Source: Rhizobium sp. BG4
GTDB taxonomy: Bacteria > Pseudomonadota > Alphaproteobacteria > Rhizobiales > Rhizobiaceae
DNA: 64,000 bases
Assembly (NCBI RefSeq): GCF_016864575.1
Contig: NZ_CP044127.1
Span: 558,001 to 622,000 of the forward strand
Direction: 5' to 3'
The translations under genes and the position numbers were made by a program. The stretch's first letter is position 1; each line of letters starts with the position of its first letter. The notes under the pieces are model-generated. The model was not told the DNA's origin. It saw only the letters and a list, made by a program, of their open reading frames with translations, and searched no databases. Shown here piece by piece: positions 52,487 through 61,353 of the stretch.

Positions 52487-53536
52487 TCATGCGGCAATAG
52501 CAGCGTAGCCTGCCTGGGCGTTACTTACCGCCACCCTTTCCCCGTTCCCGTTACCACCGCCATTGCCGCCGTTACCATTGCCACCACCGTTGCCATTTCC
52601 ACCGCCATTGCCCTTGCCACCACCATTGCCATTTCCGCCGCCATTCCCATTTCCGCCGCCGTTGCCGTTTCCACCGCCATTGCCGTTTCCACCGCCATTG
52701 CCCTTGCCACCACCATTCCCGTTTCCACCGCCGTTTCCTTTTCCACCGCCGTTGCCGTTTCCGCCGCCATCTCCATTCCCGTTGGAGTTGCCACCCTTGC
52801 CAGAATTGCCCTTGCCCTTGCTGTCATCGGCAGTGTTTGCACTGGTGTCGTCAGCGCCCTTTTTCGATTTGCCCTTGTCGTCAGGCGCGGCATCCGGTTG
52901 GCCGGACAGCTTCGTGGCCCCGATAGCTGGGACAACCGCAACGGATGGCGCGACGGACGTTATGGATGGCTTCGATACCGCTCCCGCGACGTCCATACCG
53001 GCTTTCCTGTCCACAGTCGCGCTCTGTCGGGGTCCAACATTGGCTTGTTGGCCGCTTGCGAAAGACGTGACCTGTACAAGCCCGCGGTCGACGGCGACCG
53101 ATGCCTTGCTCTTGCCAACCGTGACATGGAAGATCGTACCCTTCACGACGGCAGCCAGGTATGGCGTCTGAACTGTTGTATGCGGCTGGCTCCGCTTTTC
53201 AATCTCAAGATCGAGCGCGCCGACCTGCTGGAAGATCTCGGTTTTACGAGGTGACAGGAAGCCGCCCGGCTTGGTCGTGATCGCAGCCATTGAGTTCGGC
53301 TGGAACCCGATACTCTCGACCCCACGCACGAGCTGAGCACGCCCGCGGGGGCCTGTGGAGATCCAAGCTTTATTCGGCACCACATCACCAGCACGCAGGT
53401 CGGTCCACTGTTTCTGGTCAATGGTATACCGAACCTGGCTCGTGGCCTTGGCAACCTGCCAGTCATCCCCGGACGCATGGGCGCCAAACGGTGCCAGAAG
53501 AAAGACGAAGAGTAGCATTCGAGCGAAGAAAGACAT
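52487..53536 (-). CDS. FecR-domain protein with long Gly/Asn-rich repeat tail
   Basis: 349 residues. The signal peptide is MLLFVFLLAPFGAHASG. A FecR-like domain covers about 30-165 (VRYTIDQKQWTDLRAGDVVP, GRAQLVRGVESIGFQPNS, TPYLAAVVKGTIFHVTVGK). A proline/alanine linker with lysine-rich parts follows (DDKGKSKKGADD), and from about 240 to 335 comes a low-complexity tail of GNGGG units with occasional Lys, then a short end (ERVAVSNAQAGYAAIAA). FecR domains without a TonB or sigma partner occur in secreted rhizobial proteins. The tail looks like a cell-surface or matrix-binding spacer. No sigma factor or TonB receptor is adjacent. Confidence 0.8.
   Translation of the reverse strand: MSFFARMLLFVFLLAPFGAHASGDDWQVAKATSQVRYTIDQKQWTDLRAGDVVPNKAWISTGPRGRAQLVRGVESIGFQPNSMAAITTKPGGFLSPRKTEIFQQVGALDLEIEKRSQPHTTVQTPYLAAVVKGTIFHVTVGKSKASVAVDRGLVQVTSFASGQQANVGPRQSATVDRKAGMDVAGAVSKPSITSVAPSVAVVPAIGATKLSGQPDAAPDDKGKSKKGADDTSANTADDSKGKGNSGKGGNSNGNGDGGGNGNGGGKGNGGGNGNGGGKGNGGGNGNGGGNGNGGGNGNGGGNGNGGGKGNGGGNGNGGGNGNGGNGGGNGNGERVAVSNAQAGYAAIAA
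52545..52795. repeat. Tandem short-period repeat encoding GNGGG units
   Basis: On the plus strand it reads as near-perfect units of CCACCGCCATTGCCGTTT and variants (mostly 18 bp, some 9 bp steps), inside the FecR-domain gene. Unit differences are mainly synonymous or Asn/Lys changes. Such tracts readily change copy number by slippage, so protein length probably varies among strains. Confidence 0.75.
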
Positions 53537-53730
53537 GGAGACCCCCCAGATATTAAGGGTACCTAATCACGACCGAACTTAAGAATGGTTTTAAATCGCC
53601 ATGTCATTTGGAGGAATGTTGACCCTTGGTACGATACCAGACAGAGCATAGGCGAGAGCCGCGGTCAGCCGAAACATCGACGACAGCCCAGGCGCTCACC
53701 CAGTCCTCGATGACGGAAAAGCTGCAAACT

Positions 53731-54141
53731 CTAAGGCTGCCCGACAAAGATTTCGGCATCATGGCCAAATAAAGCCCACGAAGGCGCAGACGCTGTCCAT
53801 ATCACGATGTTTGAGCCCAAATTATCCCGATCATCGAGCGCCCCGACGCGGATGACCCGATAATCTGGCTCTCCAACGGCTTCGCAAAACATGGGCGTCC
53901 CGCAGTTTGGACAGAAACTACGCCGGATCACGTTTCCACTGTCGCTTCTGCTCTCGTAGGTGGCAAGATCACCTTCGACCGCAATACCAACCGCTTCGAC
54001 GATGATGTTGACGGACGCATTCCCGCACGCGAGATACTGGCAATCCCGGCACCAGCATGATCGACGCGCCAGAACCTGTCCGCTCGACTTGAACCTCACT
54101 GTTCCGCAGAGGCAGCGCCCACTTATGTCGTTTTGCTCCAT
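53731..54141 (-). CDS. GFA/CENP-V-domain zinc protein
   Basis: 136-residue protein with the zinc-cysteine pattern of the GFA (glutathione-dependent formaldehyde-activating-like) family: GRCLCGTVRF, SCWCRDCQYLACGN and FCPNCGTPMF. The tail VIRVGALDDRDNLGSNIVIW is also typical. I chose the ATG at 54141 because family members begin shortly before the CLCG motif. Most GFA-fold proteins have no proven formaldehyde role, so the function is open. Single gene between the FecR-domain and cyclase genes. Confidence 0.82.
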   Translation of the reverse strand: MEQNDISGRCLCGTVRFKSSGQVLARRSCWCRDCQYLACGNASVNIIVEAVGIAVEGDLATYESRSDSGNVIRRSFCPNCGTPMFCEAVGEPDYRVIRVGALDDRDNLGSNIVIWTASAPSWALFGHDAEIFVGQP

Positions 54142-54386
54142 GGCGATCTCACGACGCGCTTCTGTTAAAAACGCCGCCTCACTAGGAGGCTGACGGTGGG
54201 AACACAGTAACCTCCGCGGCCGCGTCATTCAAACGTCCTCAATCCGGTTGACACGACTTATGAGCGGCCTATCGGCCTTTAGTCTTGGATCGCTCGCAGG
54301 CCTGGGGCCTGCACGGCAGCTTCAATTGACCGGGTCCTCTTTGCCGCCCCTCGCACTGTTGGTAACATAGCGCCGCGGAGGCAACC

Positions 54387-56087
54387 GTGGAACGTCGTTT
54401 AGCAGCAGTGTTGGCAGTGGACGTGGTCGGCTACAGCAGAAAGATTAGCGAGGCCGAGACGGCAACGCTGACCTCCCTGCGGGAGTGCCGCGAGAAGCTG
54501 AGGAGCGGCCTGGATGCCATATCCGGTCGCATCATCAATACCGCAGGCGACAGCGTGCTGGCAGAAGTGCCGAGCACGGTGGAGGCCGTGCTTTGCGCCC
54601 ATCAGTTTCAGGAATGGGTCCGCGATAGAAACGTCGGACGGTCGCTCGCGGAGCAGATCAAGTTTAGAGCCGGCGTTCACCAGGGCGAACTCGTCGAAGA
54701 AAATGGCGACGTCTTTGGGGACAGCATCAATATCGCCGTGAGACTGGAGGGCATCGCTGCTCCAAGCGGAGTCGCGATATCTGACAGGGTCCACGACGAC
54801 GTCGCCGGCAAGTTCGACCTTGACTGGACAGATGGGGGCGAAATTCAGCTCAAGAACATACCAAAGCCGGTTCGTACATGGTTCCACGGCGGCATTCCCA
54901 AGCGAGCGAATGATCCATCACAGGCGTCGCGACCATCCGTGGCTGTTCTTCCCTTCCTCTGCAGCACAGAGGACGAGACGATGTGCGACGGAATTACAGA
55001 AGACGTTATTGTCGGCCTGGCTCGATTCACGTCGCTATTTGTCAGTAGTCGGTCTTCTTCATTCACCTTCCGCGACAGCAAGGAAAGCAGCTCTGCGATC
55101 GCTCGAAAGCTCGGGGTCTACTTCCTGGTCGAAGGAAGCCTTCGGAAGTCGTCGGACAGGATCAGAATTTCGGTCCGACTTGTGGAGGCAGCGTCCGACT
55201 CCACGATCTGGGCCGAGCGCTATGATCGCGCGATAGTCGACCTCTTCGAGCTCCAGGACGAAATTGTCAGCACGCTCGTTGGTACGCTGGCTGGCAGGAT
55301 CGAGAGCTCCCGAACCGAGATGTCGCTGCGTAAGCCGCCAACCAGCCTCCTGGCATATGACGTTCATCTACAGGGACTTGCCCGTTTTCGCGCATACGAT
55401 GCTTCGTCCAATGCGGACGCGGTGGTGCTATTTCGCACTGCTATCTCGCTCGATCCACACTATGCCCATCCGCACTCATTTCTCGCACTCGCATTGCTGG
55501 CCCTCGAAGGCTACGGAGGCGCCAGCCCTGAGACGCGAAGCGTCGCGATCGAGCTAGCGCGCAAGGCTCTGGAAATTAGCCCGCAGGACGCCACCTGCCA
55601 GCGCATCCTTGGTCACGTCCTCCTGTACGACCGCCAATACGATCTCGCCGAATACCACTCCATGCGCGCCGTTCAGTTGAACCCGAACGACTCCGACTGC
55701 CTCATGTCGCTGGGCTACCTGCTGGTGCAGAGGGGAAGCGCGGAGAAGGCGCTAGCTTTTATGGAGCAGGCGGTTCGTCTGAACCCATTTCATCCTCCTT
55801 GGTACCATGCCCAGATCGCCGGTGCGTACTACACGCTCGGTCGATACGAGCGCTGCCTGTCGGAGACCCGGAAGATGCCTCACCAGGGAGGATGGTCATT
55901 CCGCGCCGCGGCGTCCTTGGGCAAGCTTGGCCGAAGTGCTGAAGCTGCTGTCGAGGCGGCAAAGGTTCGTGCCGCGAACAAGGATTTTTCCGTATCCGGC
56001 TTCATGCGCTCGACCATTCTCTTGGAGCGAGAAGAAGACCGCGAGGACCTGCGGCAGGGCCTTCTTCTCGCGGGGCTGCCGGAGTAG
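54387..56087 (+). CDS. Class III adenylate/guanylate cyclase with TPR repeats
   Basis: 566 residues starting at a GTG with CGGAGG six bases upstream. The cyclase domain (about 1-170) has metal-binding Asp12 in LAVDVVGYSRKI and Asp55 in NTAGDSVLAEV, plus FRAGVHQGELVEENGDVFGD. A TolB-like middle region follows (about 180-320: RPSVAVLPFLCSTEDETMCD, GITEDVIVGLARFTSLFVSS, AIARKLGVYFLVEGSLRKSS). C-terminal TPR units complete it (AISLDPHYAHPHSFLALALL, ALEISPQDATCQRILGHVLL, AVQLNPNDSDCLMSLGYLLV). This three-part build is widespread in rhizobia, which hold many such cyclases. It is cytoplasmic and produces a cyclic nucleotide in response to an unknown cue. Confidence 0.9.
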   Translation: MERRLAAVLAVDVVGYSRKISEAETATLTSLRECREKLRSGLDAISGRIINTAGDSVLAEVPSTVEAVLCAHQFQEWVRDRNVGRSLAEQIKFRAGVHQGELVEENGDVFGDSINIAVRLEGIAAPSGVAISDRVHDDVAGKFDLDWTDGGEIQLKNIPKPVRTWFHGGIPKRANDPSQASRPSVAVLPFLCSTEDETMCDGITEDVIVGLARFTSLFVSSRSSSFTFRDSKESSSAIARKLGVYFLVEGSLRKSSDRIRISVRLVEAASDSTIWAERYDRAIVDLFELQDEIVSTLVGTLAGRIESSRTEMSLRKPPTSLLAYDVHLQGLARFRAYDASSNADAVVLFRTAISLDPHYAHPHSFLALALLALEGYGGASPETRSVAIELARKALEISPQDATCQRILGHVLLYDRQYDLAEYHSMRAVQLNPNDSDCLMSLGYLLVQRGSAEKALAFMEQAVRLNPFHPPWYHAQIAGAYYTLGRYERCLSETRKMPHQGGWSFRAAASLGKLGRSAEAAVEAAKVRAANKDFSVSGFMRSTILLEREEDREDLRQGLLLAGLPE

Positions 56088-56543
56088 CCGCTGTCTTGAC
56101 CTTGGGCGCCCAACTGCGGGCTCGGGAGAAGAATGCCGGGGGAAACCAAGCTTAAGCGCTTCGCCAATAGCTGCAGCCGCTGACGGCCAACGGGCGCACA
56201 TCCGGGTTCGGACACGATTCTCCGATGGCTCGAGAGCCACCTGCCGCCGAACCGGTCCATCTTCCTGGTCCAGCTCCGGCAAAGACGAACGTGTCTTCAA
56301 TGCCTCCAGCTGGTCGGGCAGACGGACCGTCCAGTCCTCCGTGATGGCTTCCTCTTCGTTTGACAGGGTTCTCGCTGACTTCGATCCACAGCGCAACATG
56401 GTCGCCGGTGAGCCTCTCTCGGGAGCACGGCCTGTCACCAGTCGTGCCTCCAGCTCGCCCACATAACGTCGGACCCGTGTCGAATGTGACGGCACGCGCC
56501 TGCCAGCGAATTGGTCGATCGCACGCGCATATACCCCTTGCGA
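56088..56543. other. No assigned gene
   Basis: Open frames exist on the minus strand directly downstream of the ligase (for example TLSNEEEAITEDWTVRLPDQ), but none has a start signal or recognised motif. This may be remnant DNA. Confidence 0.35.
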
Positions 56544-57581
56544 TCACGCCTCGATCACGAGAACGGCTGCGTTGTCCTGCACGTCGCGCAGGCCTTTGTA
56601 AGAGGCATGCCGAAGCTTGCCGTCGTTGGTCCAAGAACGGTATTCGATCTCGGCTATCAGGGTTGGCCGCGCCCAGGCGACATTCTTTCGTGGTCCATCG
56701 TAAAAGAGGGGCGGCTTCTTCATGGCCAGTTTGTCGAGCATCTCGCGCAGTTCCGCGGCGTCCTTGGATTTGAATCCCGTACCGACCGAACCGACGTACT
56801 GAAGGCCGTTGCCCTTGTGCGCGGCCAGCAGAAGGCTTCCGACGCCGCCACGGGCGACGGCCGACTTCTCGTAGCCAACGATGAAGAAGCTCTCGGACTG
56901 GATGCACTTCACCTTGATCCAGTCGCCCGTCCGTCCGGAGCGATACGGACTATCCGGGTCTTTGAAAATCACGCCTTCCAGCCCGTGTTCGCATGCCGCG
57001 TTAAAGATCGAGACGGCGTCGCCCTCAATCTGCTCGGAAAACCGGATCGCCCCTTCCCGGCCGTCGAGCAGCTCCTCCAACAGATGCTGCCTGCTCGACA
57101 GTTCCATCTTCTGGAGGTCATGCCCGTCGAGGTAGAGCAGGTCGAAGGCGTAGAAGACGGAATTGCCCGAGGGCAGCTTGCCACCCCTGCCGCCCAGCGA
57201 ACGCTGCAATGCGCCGAAGTCAGATCGTCCCTGTTCGTCCAGGACAACGGCTTCGCCGTCGAGGATAGCACTCGCAACGCCCAGCTGGCGCGCGGCGTCG
57301 GCAACGGCCGGGAAGCGCTCAGTCCAGTCATGGCCTCCCCTTGTGAGGAAGCGGACGCCGCCGGGTTCAATGTGGATTGCGCCTCGATAGCCGTCGAACT
57401 TGACCTCCGCGATCAAGCGCGGATCGCCAGGCGGACTGGGCTTCAGCAGCGCCAGAGCCGGTTCGACGCGCAACGGCATCGGGTCCAGAAGCAGGCTCGG
57501 CTGCGTTGGGTCACGTCGCTTGTGAGCCGAGCTCTTCAGCGGCTTGTCGTCGGCTAGGAGAGGCTGCGGTCGCTTGCTCAT
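56544..57581 (-). CDS. ATP-dependent DNA ligase, LigD ligase-domain type
   Basis: 345-residue ligase with the adenylation lysine Lys61 in AEVKFDGYRGAI. Motif III is VFYAFDLLYLDG, motif IV EGVIFKDPDSPYRSGR, motif V WIKVKCIQSESFFIVGY, and the OB-fold end reads LIAEIEYRSWTNDGKLRHASYKGLR. It corresponds to the ligase part of LigD, without primase/polymerase or phosphoesterase domains. Stand-alone forms work in Ku-dependent end joining, which is well developed in rhizobia. No ku gene is in this window. The last residues (VLVIEA) differ slightly from usual ends. Alone on the minus strand. Confidence 0.88.
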   Translation of the reverse strand: MSKRPQPLLADDKPLKSSAHKRRDPTQPSLLLDPMPLRVEPALALLKPSPPGDPRLIAEVKFDGYRGAIHIEPGGVRFLTRGGHDWTERFPAVADAARQLGVASAILDGEAVVLDEQGRSDFGALQRSLGGRGGKLPSGNSVFYAFDLLYLDGHDLQKMELSSRQHLLEELLDGREGAIRFSEQIEGDAVSIFNAACEHGLEGVIFKDPDSPYRSGRTGDWIKVKCIQSESFFIVGYEKSAVARGGVGSLLLAAHKGNGLQYVGSVGTGFKSKDAAELREMLDKLAMKKPPLFYDGPRKNVAWARPTLIAEIEYRSWTNDGKLRHASYKGLRDVQDNAAVLVIEA

Positions 57582-58040
57582 TCGGACCTACACCAGAAGG
57601 CGGTTACGCATGATTTGCCCAGTGCGGCGGCCAATGCTACACTCAAACAGTGTCGTCCGTTCCCGGATGGACCACTCTCCAACTGCCCCGCTCAATCGGG
57701 GCCTTCGTTTTGGGTCAGCGGCCTTGCGCATCTTAGCCATGTCGCTGGCAAGCACCTGCATTCCAGCCGCAGGCGCGCCACGCTCGCAGGCGCCCCGGGC
57801 CGTTTCTGCATACAGCTCCAGCGTATCAAGTGAGGTCGCGGGGCACCGTGGAATACCGGATCGATCCTTCCGGCTTGCGGCCACCCGCCACAAAGAAAGA
57901 GCGCGGTGAGGTCGCGGACGCGACACGCCTGCCGATACCTCCCTGCGTCTATCTGGACATGAAGCGGACGGACTGGGGCTTTCAGATCCGGTTTGGTCAT
58001 ACGCAGTACCCTTCGGTGATACAAAAGAGTCACATGGGAC
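57582..58040. other. No confident gene
   Basis: Short frames upstream of the ligase gene and before the Fic remnant. Part may once have encoded the start of the Fic protein. Confidence 0.4.
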
Positions 58041-58277
58041 GTGACTGGTCTAAGTCGAGTCGGATCCCCGCAAATCGTCAGCAAGCGCCAAACTCTGGCG
58101 GCCCAGCTTGGATTTGCTCTAAGGCACGAGCAGATTGATCTCCTTATTCTCAAGAGGCTGTTCCAGAAGGTATCTCAATACGACATCGCGTCTATCGTCG
58201 AGGCGGGGCCGACTGGTGCGTCGGCGCGCAGGTTCTGGTTCTTCTACGAGTGGCTCATACAAGAGTATCCGTGTTGA
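58041..58277 (+). pseudogene. N-terminal fragment of a Fic-family protein
   Basis: The frame reads LAAQLGFALRHEQIDLLILKRLF, then PTGASARRFWFFYEWLIQEYP and stops. This segment resembles the helical region that precedes the catalytic core in a group of Fic proteins. The HPFxxGNGR core is absent. The break coincides with the start of the IS110 remnant, so insertion or deletion there removed the rest. The start codon is uncertain. Confidence 0.5.
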
Positions 58278-59100
58278 TCAAGCCATCTTCGGGACCCATT
58301 TCTGTTTTTTTCGCAGCAGTGCGTTAGCCAATACGATGAGCTTACGCATGATCGCGGTTATGGCGACCTTTGGCGCTTTCCCTGCGGTTTTGAGTTGGTC
58401 GTATTTGACGCTGAGATCCGGGTTGAAGCGGCAGGCAACGAGGGCCGGCATGTAGAGTGCCTGGCGGACAATGGCCCTTCCGCCAGCGATGAAAGCGTTC
58501 GTCCGGTCCATCGTCCGGATTGGCGGCTCATGGGGGCAAGACCGGCAAGGGCTGCTGCGGCCTTCTCATCCAGCTCGCCGAGTTCCGGCATTTCGATAAG
58601 GAGTGTGAAGGCCGTGACCTGCGACAGGCCGGGGATTGAAACGAGGATATCGAACCTGGCCTTCAGGTTCGCGTCTTCGGCAATCAGGGCCATGATGGCG
58701 TCGTCCACGGCCTTGATTTGCCGCTCGACCTGCCGGAGCCTGTAGCCGTTGTGTCGCTTCAAGAGCGGGTTGGAAAGGTTCTTTCCCTGTTCTTTGCAGC
58801 AGTCCTGTCCTTGATCAGGGCAAGGCGCGCCATATGCAACTCTTTCAGGTCATTGTGGATTTGCGCACTTGCCTGCAGGAGACGCGGTTCAAGAAGCGTG
58901 CCGTAACGAGCCAACAGTGCGGCATCGATCCTGTCTGTCTTGGCAAGTCTGCCTGTGGCCTCTGCAAAACGTCTGGCAAGCCGGGGATTGACCTTGGAGA
59001 GAGCAACTCCTTGCACCATCATGAAACGCTCGAATGCCTTATGGTAGGCACCGGTTGGTTCGTAAACGATCCGCTCTATGCCATCAGCTACCCCTAAGCA
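58278..59100 (-). pseudogene. IS110-family transposase remnant
   Basis: From 59100 leftwards: ADGIERIVYEPTGAYHKAFERF, VNPRLARRFAEATGRLAKTDRIDAALLARYG, a break near 58760, then DANLKARFDILVSIPGLSQVTAFTLL, ELGELDEKAAAALAGLAPMS, a break, and NAFIAGGRAIVRQALYMPAL, VACRFNPDLSVKYDQLKTAGK. These are the family's DEDD-domain end and the C-terminal transposase_20 domain. The first 50 or so residues with the initial aspartates are missing and at least two frameshifts occur, so it is inactive. It abuts the Fic fragment. Confidence 0.8.
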
Positions 59101-59221
59101 GGGCGGTCGGCGGGATTGAATGTGAAGTGCCGAACGCTATCTGAAGACTTAGCTCTTCGGACAGTGATTGTTTGCCGTTTTCTCGGTCATTTTCGGAAAG
59201 CTCCGCTGTCGGGAGCATAAA

Positions 59222-59500
59222 ATGCCAAACGCAAAAACTGTTGCAGACATGAGTGTCGAAGAGCGAGAAGCAATACTCAGCGCTCTATCAGAGCGACTTA
59301 GCTTCTCTGCTTCCATTGCAAATCACGACGGTGACCCTGATTCGCAGGTCTTGCGCGCGCTCAGCGAGAGGCTACGTCGGGATGGCGCAGAGATCGCTAA
59401 TGACACTTGCGATGCGGCGTCTACGGTGGTCCTAGAGGCTATCGAACTTCTAGCGAAATTTGAGATCGGCCGTCCACCCGACTCATCTACTGTCCACTAA
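59222..59500 (+). CDS. Conserved small helical protein (paralogue of the one at 35423)
   Basis: 92-residue protein: ADMSVEEREAILSALSERLS, FSASIANHDGDPDSQVLRAL, then VVLEAIELLAKFEIGRPPDS. It aligns over its length with the 91-residue protein at 35423-35698, including the ends STVH and SHTIH. GGGAGC eight bases before the ATG supports the start. Both copies look intact. They are possibly regulatory or structural helical proteins of unknown role. Confidence 0.65.
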   Translation: MPNAKTVADMSVEEREAILSALSERLSFSASIANHDGDPDSQVLRALSERLRRDGAEIANDTCDAASTVVLEAIELLAKFEIGRPPDSSTVH

Positions 59501-59590
59501 TATCCCGCCCATCCACGTTCCTATACCGACCTCCAACCGCAGTTGTTCGCCGGCTAGATAGAGCGAGCCATATATAAGCCGGGCCCCACA

Positions 59591-59770
59591 TCACCGCTTT
59601 TCACGTCGGTCAAGCAGATCATTTACTTGCGCCTCCTCTTCGCTGGTAAGTGGTCCGGCGGCAAGCCAGCTTAGAAGCAGTCCTATTCGCTGGAGCGATT
59701 CGCGCGGTGTCTTCCCAGATCTCAAATCTGCGGCGATCTGGTCTCTCAGCATGCGGTCTATTCTGTTCAT
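59591..59770 (-). CDS. 59-residue conserved-looking small protein
   Basis: From the ATG at 59770: MNRIDRMLRDQIAADLRSGK, then LQRIGLLLSWLAAGPLTSEEE, ending DLLDRREKR. GGGAGGG five bases upstream is a strong ribosome site. The heptad-like spacing of hydrophobic residues suggests two helices. The frame of a longer overlapping ORF in this place (59619-59801) lacks such features. Family unknown. Confidence 0.5.
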   Translation of the reverse strand: MNRIDRMLRDQIAADLRSGKTPRESLQRIGLLLSWLAAGPLTSEEEAQVNDLLDRREKR

Positions 59771-59791
59771 TCTGCCCTCCCAATGCAGATG

Positions 59792-59872
59792 AAGCCCGCA
59801 AAGACGCTTTGCTTTGCGGGCCTCATAAAGCTCAGATGCAGTCGGGAACGGTCCCCAGGAACCAAACTACCG
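59792..59872 (+). repeat. Structured intergenic repeat, possible copy D
   Basis: GCCCGCAAAG and CTTTGCGGGC form a 10 bp hairpin. ATAAAGCTCAGATGCAGTCGG, a small GGGA/TCCC stem and AGGAACCAAACTACC follow. The order (first hairpin, AAGCT, GGAACCAA end) recalls copies A and B, but the third hairpin is missing. Related to copy E. Confidence 0.4.
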
Positions 59873-60215
59873 CCGGGCAACATCACGTGGTCACAATTCC
59901 GAGGGATTAGCGAATGAATTCGACTGATAGACCCACCGGCTAAGGGCCTCGATGATCCATTTGACACGGGATCAGCTTGAGTTGCTCGATATGCTCGCAG
60001 ATACGAGAAAACGGTAACGCGTTCCCAACGTTTCCACAAATCTCGTCGCGCTCGAAAAGCTCGGCCTGATTGGACATGACTCCAAGCCGGCAGAGGATGG
60101 ATGGCAAGTTCTGGAAATCAGTTGCAACGGTCGAGTGGTAGTCACTGATTCTGCCGCCTGCCTTTCTCCATCCTGTGTGATATATTGCTCCTCGATAAGG
60201 ATTGGAGGGGCCGCA
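59873..60215. other. No confident gene
   Basis: Short frames only. GGAGGGG just before 60216 is the ribosome site of the 55-residue protein. Confidence 0.45.
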
Positions 60216-60383
60216 ATGGGGGCGGCATTGGATCTCACGGTCGTCGACCAATGTATCATGGCGATCACCAAGCGCTTGGCAACGCTGAAAGATGAACGGG
60301 AAGGCTTTGTCAGTGTGAGTGATATCCTAGAGGCCGATCGGGAAATCGATCGGTATGAACGGTGGAGATCTATTCACCAATGA
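60216..60383 (+). CDS. 55-residue small protein
   Basis: MGAALDLTVVDQCIMAITKR, then ATLKDEREGFVSVSDILEAD and REIDRYERWRSIHQ. It is helical and charged, without a membrane segment. GGAGGGG lies eight bases upstream of the ATG. The protein looks coding by composition, but no family is recognised. Confidence 0.45.
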   Translation: MGAALDLTVVDQCIMAITKRLATLKDEREGFVSVSDILEADREIDRYERWRSIHQ

Positions 60384-61166
60384 TTACGCGACTTGCTCGC
60401 CGAAGATTTGTGAGCAAACGCCGCCAATTTTCGCGTAAAAACCCCACCTCCCCATCATCGCCAAAAGCGTACGGTTGCAGACGATCTCAGAACAGCTCCC
60501 CACCTTACGGGAACATCTCGGCACCCCGCCGCCCCATCATCGATTAGGATCAGCTCGTGTTTCGAGACCGATGGCGGTCATGTTCTCGCCGGTAAGCATC
60601 ACCGGCAGGGGTGAGTTTGCAGCGAGGTTTGAAGCTTCGATCCTCGACTTGAATCCATCCGTTGAACATGGCGATGTTCACTGATTTCCTGCCGACGCCG
60701 TGAGGAATGTGCGTAAAGCCTCGGGTATCGAGACCGCGCAGGAGAGACATCATTCGGGATGATACAAGAGGTTGCATAGAGGTCGAACCTTGGCCGCCCA
60801 GGATGGTTCCCTTTTTTGTTGAACACAGAAGGAGCCCGCTATGGGGTACAAAGCAGGCTCCAAAAAGCTCAGAAGGTCGGCCTCCAGGAACGGGCCGCAC
60901 CGGGCGATTAGTACTAGCTCACACATAGGGAACAATGGCGAGTGAATTAAATTGATCTCAATTTGCTAATTAAAAAAATATTCCAAACCAGCCTGTGGTA
61001 AGACAACGAATTGAATAAATTTTCGGATTGGAGCTGCTGTGATGAAATCACTTTTCCTGGCCTGTCGTCGAGGCAGATTGTCATCTTCATGATCGAAACT
61101 AGCGTTGTGAGTTCCGGACTGTTCGCCGTGCTCGCGCTGACGGTTCAGCTGCTCTACAGCTAACGC
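60384..61166. other. Gene-free stretch containing repeat E
   Basis: No gene called. A 24-codon frame at 61089-61163 (METSVV-like, hydrophobic, ending just at repeat B) may be a microprotein but is too short to support. Base composition is more AT-rich near 60940-61010. Confidence 0.4.
60829..60900 (+). repeat. Structured intergenic repeat, possible copy E
   Basis: GGAGCCCGCT-loop-AGCAGGCTCC forms a hairpin, followed by AAAAAGCTCAGAAGGTCGG and CTCCAGGAACGGG. The segment AAAGCTCAGA..GTCGG..CCAGGAAC is shared with copy D (59792-59872). Confidence 0.4.
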
Positions 61167-61292
61167 AAAAGGCCCGCGTCCTGTCACGGCAGCGGGCCCT
61201 AAGCTGGATGGGTCTATCCAGGTGGTGGGGCGGCTCCAAGTCACCCCGCCGGGAACCAACTGCTTACAGCGGTACGGCTTTTGTAAGGCTCC
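61167..61292 (+). repeat. Structured intergenic repeat, copy B
   Basis: Full-length relative of copy A. AGGCCCGC pairs with GCGGGCCC-like bases around the same loop GTCCTGTCACGG. Then come TGGAT-GGGTC-TATCCA, GGTGGGG with CCCCGCC, and GGGAACCAACTGC with CGGCTTTTGT at the end. Loop sequences are conserved while stem bases change in pairs, the signature of selected RNA (or hairpin DNA) structure. Confidence 0.6.
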
Positions 61293-61315
61293 GATCGCCT
61301 TTGCGACCGGCCATC

Positions 61316-61353
61316 AGCGGCGTCTCCCGTAACCGGTAGGCGCCGCTTTTTTT
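61316..61353 (+). terminator. Rho-independent terminator
   Basis: AGCGGCG and CGCCGCT pair over 7 bp and are followed directly by a run of T. It lies 24 bp after repeat B and would end a transcript coming through it, which favours the idea that repeat B is part of a small RNA. Confidence 0.6.

Noticed and set aside
52545..52795. Possible CRISPR-like array
   Set aside because: Short contiguous units without spacers that encode in-frame Gly/Asn repeats, so it is a coding tandem repeat.
56152..56907. 251-codon minus-strand frame at the ligase 3' end
   Set aside because: Overlaps the ligase in another frame and has low-complexity, arginine/glycine-rich shadow composition; no motif.
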